This document shows positions 21,289-30,523 of a DNA stretch of 64,000 nucleotides, piece after piece. Below the pieces are notes generated by a model. That model ran no database searches. It had not been told where the DNA came from and was given only the letters and a program-made list of their open reading frames with translations. How positions within the stretch are numbered: position 1 is the first letter of the stretch; each line of letters starts with the position of its first letter. The position numbers were made by a program, and so were the translations under genes. The DNA is taken from contig QKWP01002059.1 of NCBI GenBank assembly GCA_003550325.1, positions 18,680 to 82,679 of the forward strand, written 5' to 3'. Source of the stretch: Gigaspora rosea. Its lineage: Eukaryota > Glomeromycota > Glomeromycetes > Diversisporales > Gigasporaceae.

Positions 21289-22304
21289 AGGACCCCAGAC
21301 ATCTCTCATATAGATCATAACTAGATTTTGGTCTATTTTATTTAAGGAAATTACTAATTTACATCACAGGTGATTATCACCTGTAGTCAATTTACCAATT
21401 AAAATTCAGGATCATGTGTAATATATAGATCAATTTTTGCATAACAAAAACCAAAAATTTTTTAAAAAACTGCTAAAATTGCTTTTAATCTAAAATTTTG
21501 TTTATAAAACTACTTTTTTTTATGCAAAAAAAAAATTCCTTGCTAAATTTTACTATATATAAAGCCCTACCCTAATCTCTAATCCTTACTCTTGCCCTAA
21601 TATTAAAGAGATTTAATTCAGAATCCACATATGAATGATAGGATTTTATAAATTACGAAAGTATAATTTACTATGTTTTTTATATATGAATGAAATCTTT
21701 TTTCCTCTACACTTATAAAAATTCTATATAGTTACAAAAAATAAAATATCAATATCTTTTTAACTACCAAACCAATTTCAAAAATTTTTTTACATTATAT
21801 ATAAAAAAGTATTCTCTACATTTTTCAATTAGAAGATCTAGTATATTAACATAATAAAAAAAAAAGTTAGCTATGGAGGAAAAAAAGATTTCATAATTAT
21901 AATAAATTTAATAGTTATTTGCGCCTATGAAATACTATCCTTCTTATATGAATCAGCAATTAATTTTTATTTAATAAAAGTTGTTTGTTTTGTTTATTTT
22001 TTTATGCATTGTAGATCATAGGTGATAATCACCTATGATGATTATTAGTTATTTTCTTTATTTAATTTGTTGAAAATAATAAACTATATTTACTTATATA
22101 ACTTCTAATCTAGTAATCAGAATTGAATAAACTTTTTTTTTGTTAGATGCTCTTTACTAAAAGCTTCATTTTAAAAAAAGTTCATTCAAATTGGACCACT
22201 AAATGCCAAAATAATTGCCAAAACCTGTTTTTTTGCTTTTCAAAATTTGGGGTTTTTGCTAAAATATATAATATATAACCTCTGTACTAGATGTCTGAGG
22301 TCCT
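21289..22304. mobile_element. hAT-type element (AGGACC tips), interrupted
   Basis: The tips are AGGACCCCAGACATCTC and the inverted AGGACCTCAGACATCTAG. The flanks TATAAATA and ATAAAATA are close to an 8-bp duplication. The right 230 bp is the inverse of the interior of the intact 293-bp relative at 51943-52235. The extra length comes from a hairpin-ended MITE inserted at about 21351-22052. Confidence 0.65.
21351..22052. mobile_element. Hairpin-ended MITE, itself interrupted
   Basis: The left hairpin is ACAGGTGATTATCACCTGT (21366-21384) and the right hairpin is the perfect 23-bp palindrome at 22016-22038, with ATAGGTGATAATCACCTAT in it. Interior words match 11223-11562. It is longer because 21613-21960 is probably a further insertion with weak inverted ends (ATGAATGATAGGAT at the left and its near mirror at the right). 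Confidence 0.65.
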
Positions 22305-23073
22305 ATAAAATAATCATTATAATACAAAAATAGTTTTTATTGATTATTTTATTATACTAAATCAATAACTTATTGAATTTGGCTAGCAGCAAATTTTTTT
22401 AGATATTTCAAAAATTATAAAAACAGCTTTAATACTGTAATTTTTTGAAATATTTTACTTTGGGGTTTATTTTAGTATAAGTTTACTAGTTTTTTTTTTT
22501 TAAAGATAAGGTTATACCCCTGGTCTTTTATTGAATGTATATCGATCCTTACAAATTGTTGTACAATTTTTTTATAAGTACAGGACCAAGACTTGGACTA
22601 TTTAAATTTATGATCTAAACCTATTAGAGCCTTCTATATTTCCATTTATATAACTGGCTGGCTTTTGTATATTCTTCTCCAACCAACAATTAGTATTCAT
22701 ATATTCACCACTTTACCTACACTACCTAGTATTGTTACTTCCAATTTGGTGTAGTGTTGCCAAGTAGATGCTTTATACTTTCAGATTGGTATATTTGAGG
22801 TTCTCTACTAGCATACTTTTTGGAAGTTCGTATCTCAAGCTAGCAGCTGCCTCTACCATATTGGGTAAGTATCTCAAGCCTGCACACTGCTATAACTAAC
22901 CAAGTTTCTGTATCTTCAGAGCCTAGGATTTAGTGTTTTGGATTTAGTAATATGCGAATAACTGTACTTCTCTATATAGTGACAAAGTGCCAGACATGTT
23001 TTGCAAATGCTTCCAGTACCAGATATAGTTGGATAGCATCGTAAGGCATAGGGAACCCTATAACTAAAGCTGT
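22305..23073. other. Unrecognised DNA
   Basis: Bases 22520-23070 have mixed composition and short frames on the minus strand (for example 22916-23107) with no recognisable domain. Possibly a degraded retroelement. I cannot support a gene. Confidence 0.35.
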
Positions 23074-23195
23074 GAACATTTCTTAAGGTAGTAACTACAT
23101 ATGGCATTACAACTATGACGTAAAGGCCATACTACCTTTAGGCCATATTGCCGTTATTCCATATGTAGTAATAAAGTAGTAAGCTGTAAATGTTC
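23074..23195. mobile_element. Palindromic MITE
   Basis: GAACATTT at the left and AAATGTTC at the right enclose matching inverted arms that include TAGTAACTACATATGG, around a GGCCATACTACCTTTAGGCC centre. It could fold into a single hairpin. Confidence 0.6.
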
Positions 23196-23207
23196 TATAC
23201 CATAAGG

Positions 23208-23365
23208 GTGGTGACATATATTACATAATATAATTTTACTATACCCCCTACCCCCTTCCCACCTACATAAGAGAAATTTGATTGGCTGTTATAAACTTCA
23301 ATATTTAATATAAGATTTCAGAAATACCCCTCCCTCCTAAAATATTACGTAATATCTGTCACCAC
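23208..23365. mobile_element. GTGGTGACA-ended MITE
   Basis: The inverted ends GTGGTGACA(T/G)ATATTAC surround a pyrimidine-rich middle (CTACCCCCTTCCCACC) and GATTGGCTGTTATAAA. The copy at 40713-40871 has the same ends and middle, so this is a repeated family. No clear target duplication was found. Confidence 0.65.
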
Positions 23366-23699
23366 TCTAACTGGTATTGTATACCGTTATTGGTATTGTA
23401 TGCCATAAAGTCATTTCACTAAGGAGGTGCTAATTTGTGAGCATGAAGATATTTGAATCTGATAACTGATAACTTACAGGATTGATATTACCTGAGTATT
23501 TAAGGACCCTGGACATCTCTGATATATGTCATATTTTTTTTTAGCAAATTGATTCAAATTTGATCTAAGGTCCAAATTTAAATTTTAGCAAATTCAAGTT
23601 AATTTTAAAACGGGTCATAATTGAATATTTTAGCGAATTACTAAGATTTTATACATGTTATATTTTATTTTTAGCAATTTATCCTTTTTTGGAAGAATT

Positions 23700-24126
23700 A
23701 TATCGGGAAAATAAAAACATTAAAAACGATAAATAAATAAACAAATAAATAAAGTAAAAAAAGCATGATATTTTTATTTACTTTGATAAAAAAAGATTTG
23801 TACACTACGTGTATTATTTATTTATCGGGTTTATTTTTGGTCTATAATTTATATATTATGCAGATTTGCAAATCAATTAATAGTACCCATGTACATACAC
23901 AAGTTTTTTTTTAAATTATTATATGTATCATTTATTTTTTTGTATCGATTTTTTTTTAAATTATTCTTTATTTTTTTTGTATCGTTTATTTTTTTTATTT
24001 TTTTATTTTATTTTTTTTATACATTTTTATTTTCTTTTTATTTTATTATTTTTTTATTTTTTTTTATACGGGGGTTTTTTTTATTTTATTTTATGATTTT
24101 TTTATTTTTTTTTATACGGTTTTTTT
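23700..24126. other. T-rich low-complexity DNA left of the gap
   Basis: From 23890 the sequence is almost entirely TTTTATTTTT words up to the run of unknown bases. The frame that crosses the gap is meaningless. Confidence 0.6.
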
Positions 24127-24443
24127 NNNNNNNNNNNNNNNNNNNNNNNNNNNNNNNNNNNNNNNNNNNNNNNNNNNNNNNNNNNNNNNNNNNNNNNNNN
24201 NNNNNNNNNNNNNNNNNNNNNNNNNNNNNNNNNNNNNNNNNNNNNNNNNNNNNNNNNNNNNNNNNNNNNNNNNNNNNNNNNNNNNNNNNNNNNNNNNNNN
24301 NNNNNNNNNNNNNNNNNNNNNNNNNNNNNNNNNNNNNNNNNNNNNNNNNNNNNNNNNNNNNNNNNNNNNNNNNNNNNNNNNNNNNNNNNNNNNNNNNNNN
24401 NNNNNNNNNNNNNNNNNNNNNNNNNNNNNNNNNNNNNNNNNNN
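24127..24443. other. Assembly gap (317 unknown bases)
   Basis: A continuous run of N lies within T-rich low-complexity sequence on both sides, so the gap is most likely an unsequenced homopolymer-rich tract. Confidence 0.98.
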
Positions 24444-24745
24444 TTTTTTTTAATTTATTTTTATTTATTTATTTATTTTATTATTTTTTTTAAATTTTTT
24501 TTTAAATTATTTTTAATTTATTTTAATAATGATAATTTTAATAATTTATTTTTAATAAGCGAATCTTTTTTTATCTAAATTGGTGATAATCATGTTACAC
24601 AAGATAAGTATAATTTTTCTAGTATTTTTCTTTTATTTAAATTTATGTACTGTACTAATTAATTTTTTTAATTGATTTTTGGGTTCCATTCATTTTCATC
24701 GTTAGAGTCGTCTGCAGGTTCTGTAATTCTTTCGGTAGTCTGTAA

Positions 24746-24827
24746 GGGAGCCTACTTTTATCACCTGATTTTCTAGGGGGGTAAGGGCTACTAATAAACT
24801 GAAATCAGATGATAAAAGTAGGCGCCC
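24746..24827. mobile_element. PIF/Harbinger-like MITE with TAA duplication
   Basis: The inverted arms GGGAGCCTACTTTTATCACC and its mirror (GGCGCCC at the right tip) enclose 82 bp and are flanked by TAA on both sides (24743-24745 and 24828-24830). A GGG tip and a 3-bp TAA duplication are typical of PIF/Harbinger elements. Confidence 0.7.
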
Positions 24828-24849
24828 TAATGGTATGGTTAAAACCAAA

Positions 24850-25600
24850 AAATAAGTTGTTCTAATTCTTTTAGTTAGAGTTAGAGTTCCTGTTTCTCCA
24901 GTGCCATATCACCGACCTAGGTTTATCTAAACCAGCAAACGATTTCATACTGGCTATCCTTGTATCTTTCAGCATATTTTGCTTTTTTTCTTCTCTGGTT
25001 CTTGTGCTTCTAATAGTTGTTGTCTAGTAATATATTCAATGTTTCAGCGGGCAGAGTTTCGGTAGTAGTGTAGTTGTGAGTTTCCGTTATAGTTTTTGGT
25101 GGGAGAGTAATTGTTTTTGGCTCTTTATGAATTAGATGGTTGTTCTTTGTCGACGGTGTTACTCAGTTCAGTGCACTTCTTTGTTTTTGGCACTTGCGGT
25201 GCTTCACTAATGGAGTTGTCCTTTCCGTATTTTTTTTTTTGTTATTGGAGTTTTCTCGATTATAGACTTGCATCGTTTTGGTGGTGTCAATGATTTTATT
25301 TTTGCCATTTAATAAAGGTTTTGAACTAATTCTTTTTCTAAATCGTTTGTTTGGTGTTTGCTTTGTTATTGTTTTTTAAACTAATTCTTTCTGTTTTCTA
25401 GATTTTCTTCATATTTCGTTTTGGTGTTGTTGTGGCCTTCATTAGTGGTCTTGCACCTTTAGCATCATTATTGTTTGAACCTTTGGAATTGTTGTTCCGG
25501 GAGCGTGTTTTCGATATATCAATATGTTGTATTTAGTCTTGGAATTAATAATAGTTGTAGTTCTTGGAGCTTGTTATTAATACATCAATATATCATTTTT
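24850..25600. other. GT-rich degenerate sequence
   Basis: The + strand is T/G-rich. The minus strand reads as Lys/Thr-rich low-complexity frames with frequent stops, in the style of the 24-bp repeat at 4985. The repeated phrase TTGTTATTAATACATCAATA occurs near 25520 and 25570. No gene is supported. Confidence 0.4.
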
Positions 25601-26012
25601 AGGCATTTCTGAAATCTGTGACAGGTTAGCTGATAATATGACATACTATTTAGGACCGTCGGTCAATTTGACTATACCGAAATTTTTTTTATAAGCGGGA
25701 ATTTTAATGTATACATTATTAATTCCAATATCACTACTGCTATATATAACTAATACTAAAATATTCGAATTTCTACTAATATCTGCTACTGTATAACGTT
25801 TGGGCTTTCTTTACGATGCTTTTTTGTGCAGTTTTAGCAAATTATTTGACCCAAATTTATTTTTAATATTACATTTATACTTTAGTTTGACTGATTATTT
25901 GATATATTTACATTTAACCTATGAACGTTTTTACCTATTTTTTTCTTTTTTCGTGCTGGAATAGTTTGAGGATCTGTATTTTCTTTTTCTTGGTTTGCAG
26001 AAGTAGGAATCT

Positions 26013-28437
26013 TCACTTTCTACTACCATTTTCTACTTTACGTCTTTTAACTAATTCTACCTGAACTCTGATTCTTGCACCACTCTTAACACGAGCTATC
26101 GGATCCATATTATGATTTAATTCATATAAATAGGAAGATAACCAAGAAACTGATTTTGATTTTGCGACGTTATAACGTTCTTTGAACTTATCCAATGCAG
26201 CACGTAATGGTTTGCCAGCATTTTGATAATCTAATTTAACCTCTTCTAAAAATGTAACAAATGGTAAAATATCGATATCTTCACGATTTTCATTTGGTTC
26301 TTTCCACTCAATACCTGAAGCACCGCTTGTTTCGTATTAATATTCGGAGTACTAGAAAATGTCAGTTCACTATGGTATAAATTTTCTTGTTGTAAATTTT
26401 TTTGTTGTAAATTTTCTTGTTGTAAATTTTCTTGTTGTAAATTTTCTTGTTGTAAATTTTCTTGCTGTAAATTTTCTTATTGTAAATTTTCTTGTTGTAA
26501 ATTTTCTTTTTGTAAATTTTCTTGTTGTGAGGCTTGTTGTGCATGAAGCGAGGCATAGAACAAATTATTATAAGCAATATAACCAAGTACAATGTAAATA
26601 TAATTTGCACGGTCATTTGGCGTTAATGACGGAATAAAGTTAAACATTGAAAGATGAATTTCATTGAGACGGCTCCTTGATGTTTACATGGGGCACCATT
26701 TATACCAACAAAACAAGAACATGTACCGATTTCACTATTTATGATATAAAAAATGCCTGTGCCTTGTTGCGTACTAGGTACTAAATATTCATTTTCAACA
26801 TTCGTCCTTTGAATCTGTTCTTTATTTACGTGCTCCCATCCGGCATAAAAATCGGTTAGCAAGTTGTAAATGGTCGGGATGCATGTTTGCAAAGCCAAGT
26901 AAACAAGCTCGTAAAACCTTTCCATATTAGCGGTGATAAATTGGAACACTTGAATGGGATTGTATGCTTGTGTTCTGGCAAATATAATATCTTTTAATAT
27001 TCCAAAGCTATGTTCAACGTAGTTATTGGTATTATTTCTACGAAGTGGTAAGTTTAAACGAAATGAAAGCGCCAAAAGTGATGCCGTTCCTATAGTAGTT
27101 TAAAATGTCTTTTTAATTAAGTGTAATTATAATAAAACTCCTGTTTAAATTCTTGATAATATGATTCCATTTCCGAATTTGATTTAGCATATAGAACCTT
27201 TTTCATTTTTACCATAATGCATATACGATCTTCTTTTTTAACCTTATGCTTGGAATCATTAATCCACCTCCAAAATGCTTGTAGCATATAGAAGGTACAT
27301 AAAAAGATGAATTGTTTTTGGATAGCATAATTCTAAAGCATTTCGTATTGCACTTGAATTGTCTGTAAGAAATATTGCAGGCCCTAATTGTGGCCCATTA
27401 CCATAACAAGCATGTGATGGAAGTATCGTCTTTAATAAGTTTAAAGCTTTTTCTAATGTTATTTCAAGTTCGTCTGAAGTTATATAAATTCTAAGCAGAA
27501 GGGACCAATTGCCCAGCTAGTATACATACATAAGTGTAATTGAGGTATTAAGAGACTCGAATGATGCAGATGCATCTAAATAGCATTCATCCGCTTGTCG
27601 TATTTTTTCATGAACACGGGACATAAAATTTGTAACAATACACAAGATAAATGCATTTTTAGTATATGCATTATATTCTTGTAAAATGGCTCTTCCTCAA
27701 CCTAAACTATTATATTCCTTAACTACTTCTGCCAAACACTCGAACATCGATTTGCTATCATGGTATTTTTGATAAAGCTTCGCAACATAGTCATAGTCAG
27801 GATTAAAGGCCCTGTTTGCAAGTAATTCAATCAAATCTTGTTCATTTGTAGTATTAATATGGAGATTATTTTGGTATGTATATAATGCCGTGAAAGGAGA
27901 ATGTCCATCTTTAAATTAATTTAAAAATTCTTCACGGTCTTCTTCTTTAATAGGGCAAAAGCTTAATGCTTCTGCCAAGTTAATAACGTTAATTTCCAAT
28001 GGGTGATCAAATAAAAGTCGTTGTCTTTCCAGACGCAAATGAATTGTCGCACCACAAAATATATCACGTGCTCTGGATGATTGTGGTCTTTTTGTTTGAA
28101 CATTGCCCTGTGAATACAATGCCGTTTTTCTCGAAATAGAACTCTATGTCCTTTTATTGTATATCCTCTAGTTTTTGGCATTGTGGTCTTTGAATGTAGT
28201 TGAAATGCTGAAATCCACTCTGATGCTTCCTCTTTACTATTAACGTTTGCAAATGCATCTAATTCGAAATTTGAAATATCAAAGTTTTCTGGTGCTTTAT
28301 ATGACGGCAGGATATTGAAATTTTGAATTTGGTATGTATAATTTTGAGGAAGGACATTTTTTAAGGCTTCAGGTAAAGTATTTCAAGAAAATATTTGTGT
28401 ATTCGTTATAGTGCTGCCTTCCATATATTTGTGTGAT
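26013..28437 (-). pseudogene. MULE transposase with SWIM finger, multiply broken
   Basis: Read on the minus strand, segments in changing frames give NYTYQIQNFNILPSYKAPEN, DIFCGATIHLRLERQRLLFD, DGHSPFTALYTYQNNLHI and then the transposase core. The likely catalytic acids are kept: D in YLDASASF, D in FLTDNSSAIRNAL and E in NNTNNYVEHSFGILKD. The SWIM zinc finger reads CSCFVGINGAPCKH. The tail reads DKFKERYNVAKSK. Stops interrupt at about 27895, 27700 and 27510, and a one-base shift lies in an A-run at about 28127. The intact protein would cut and paste the flanking element. A 15-bp coding minisatellite lies near the C-terminus. Confidence 0.85.
26379..26530 (-). repeat. 15-bp coding minisatellite (ENLQQ)n in MULE
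   Basis: About ten copies of TTGTTGTAAATTTTC, read on the minus strand as Glu-Asn-Leu-Gln-Gln, lie in frame between the SWIM region and the C-terminal tail of the transposase. One copy has become Glu-Asn-Leu-Gln-stop. Frames on the + strand (NFLVV repeats) are by-products. Confidence 0.85.
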
Positions 28438-28749
28438 TCAACTTTAAACAATTAAGAAATTCACGTAGGTATTCAAAGAACTTCTGCAGATTAGATTACA
28501 GTAAAAGAAAAAATTAAGGTCGATTATATGTTTCAATTATATTGACTATAATGTAAAATTTTGTTATCATTATCGCTTTGAAAAGGAATATTTAAACAAT
28601 TTCCTTTTTTTTGATTAGTAATAATTTTATGTAACTGATAGCATAATTGATAGGTCATATGCAATCAGGTCAATTTTTATGCCGCCGTGATAGAGTCAGG
28701 CAGGTAATTGACTAACCTGTCACAGATTTCAGAAATGCCATTTTTAGTT

Positions 28750-29043
28750 AGCTGGTCTTGGCAGTTATAGTATTAGTAGTTGGGTTGTTAGAATTAGTTG
28801 ATTTTTTTTTTTTTGTAAATAATCATACTATAAAAATTAAAAAAATTTTGTAATTATGAGATCGGGTAATAAAAAAGTGTATAAAATTATATAATTGTAA
28901 TAAATTAAAGAAATTGGGTAATTATTACAGTATCTTGTTGATTCCGCATATGATCAGAAATTGGCACTGGTTGTTACTTTGCACAAATTTGTATAAAATC
29001 TAATATAATTTGTGCAAAAAATTTTTCTCCAACAGCAGGGTCG
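28750..29043. other. AT-rich DNA
   Basis: I see poly-T at about 28800 and nothing else until the stem-loop at 29044. Confidence 0.4.
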
Positions 29044-29096
29044 CAGATATGCACAGATTCTTAATAATTAAGTTTTTAAAAATCTGTGCAGATATG
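29044..29096. repeat. CAGATATGCACAGATT stem-loop
   Basis: CAGATATGCACAGATTCTTA is mirrored by AAAATCTGTGCAGATATG. It is related to the stem-loop at 20055-20109; both are preceded by GGGTCG. Confidence 0.55.
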
Positions 29097-29279
29097 TACT
29101 ATATTTATTTACCTGATGGAGATGTTATAATTTAGTTTTTAGCAAATTACTATAAAATTTATATGTAATAATCCAACTTTTAGCAAATTTACTTGATTTT
29201 AGGGGTAGCAAAAACGTCTAAATTCATGCAGATCAGTTATGACCTATATGAGAGATGTCCAGAGTCCTAGTATTTATAT

Positions 29280-30050
29280 AGCGTAGCAGAATTTTTATAT
29301 CTAAGCAAACTTAAAAAAAAATATTGTCAGTGCTAGAAAAATAGCTTCATAGCAAGTATCTCTCAAGAAATCCAGTTGCATCATGTTGCATCATGCAAAT
29401 AAAAGGAAAATTTATTGAGAGTTGAAGTAATATCTACCATATAGTAAGAGGTAATAAAAATATATTGGACTGCTTAATTTGTGAAGCTTAATGTTATTTT
29501 TTTATTATTATCATTATTATTATTATTTAAGTAATGAACTTATTTATTTTATTTGTAGGTTTTTGCAGACTGTTTTCAAAAGTTGTATATGTTCTTTAAA
29601 AGATGTTTGTTCAATAGAAACCATTTTATAATCTCACAACAACTCTTTTTGATGATCCCTCATACCAAAAATTTCAAGAAGACCGCCCTACGAAAACTTT
29701 ACATTTAACACATAAAATAGTAAACTGGTTCTACCAAATAAAGCCTGCAGTGAGCAGCACTTGTCGTTTAGAGGTAAAGTTCACAGACTACCTGCTAACA
29801 AGCTTAGAGTTTATTACTTACCGTTAGTGGGCCTCTTGTTTGGCACTATCGAGCAAAGAAGTAGTGGGCACCGATCTAAAGTTTAGTTTTGAAATGTGTT
29901 ATTATATTTAGCGTAATTCCTACCAACTCTTTCATATTTGGTACTTTTCTGGGCTTTTTTTTTCTACTTCTTGGAAACTTTCAAAATTTTGACAAAAAGT
30001 GGGAAATCTAGCTTACCCCTCCAAAAGATCAGCTGTGTTTACTCCTTCCA
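29280..30050. other. Unrecognised DNA between two composite elements
   Basis: Bases 29490-29530 contain TTATTATTATCATTATTATT. Bases 29640-29900 are of balanced composition with short frames and no domain. Weak similarity to the outer right end of the 30.0-34.6 kb MULE begins at about 30005. Confidence 0.35.
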
Positions 30051-30523
30051 AATTGGGGGGCGGCTAAAGCCAGGTACATCACGGGACTACCCGATGATCG
30101 ATGATCGTCAGAAAATTTCAGAATAGATACATATATATATATTTTTGAAAACGATAAAACGATTTTTGAACGGATTTTAAAATGATGAAAATGATAACGA
30201 GAACTTTTAAATGACCTTTTTTTTTATTTAACAAAAAACTTTTTTAATTTGAAGTTTTTTTTTTTTATTTATATAATTATAATTCGATACAATATTTTTT
30301 TTCAGCGAATTGTATTTAAAAAAAAACTTTTTTTATTTAAAGTTTTTTTTTAATTTAAATTAATGAAATTTTTTTTTTACATTGAATTTTTCTTACCCTT
30401 AGTCACGTATTACAAATATTGACTCGCGTTCATTTTTTTATATAAAAAACCCGCACTACAAATAATAGTAGACACCCGCGATTTTTTTTTCTTTATAATT
30501 GAAACCTCTGCCTACTTTATAAA

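Larger units (their letters stand above)
25603..28738. mobile_element. MULE (Mutator-like) element, duplication CATTTTTAG
   Basis: The tips GCATTTCTGAAATCTGTGAC (28 bp of inverted identity continuing into AGGTTAG) bound 3,136 bp and are flanked by the exact 9-bp repeat CATTTTTAG (25594-25602 and 28739-28747). A 9-bp duplication is the Mutator signature. The element encodes one broken transposase on the minus strand (26013-28437). Both ends and both duplications are intact although the gene is not. Confidence 0.9.
23503..29268. mobile_element. 5.8 kb segment framed by hAT-type ends, duplication AGTATTTA
   Basis: The tips AGGACCCTGGACATCTCT and the inverse of AGGACTCTGGACATCTCT lie 5,766 bp apart and are flanked by the exact 8-bp repeat AGTATTTA (23495-23502 and 29269-29276). 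The tips belong to the same family as 51943-52235. The enclosed DNA contains a sequencing gap, a Harbinger-like MITE and a complete 3.1 kb MULE, so much of the length is later insertion. No hAT transposase frame is visible inside. Confidence 0.7.

Noticed and set aside
22916..23107. 63-codon minus-strand frame with Cys residues
   Set aside because: It overlaps the palindromic MITE at 23074-23195 and has no domain.
23889..24578. 229-codon frame
   Set aside because: It runs through the 317-base gap and T-rich low-complexity DNA.
26359..26637. + strand frame with VVNFL repeats and minus frame with KKIYN repeats
   Set aside because: These are antisense or off-frame readings of the (ENLQQ)n minisatellite of the MULE transposase.
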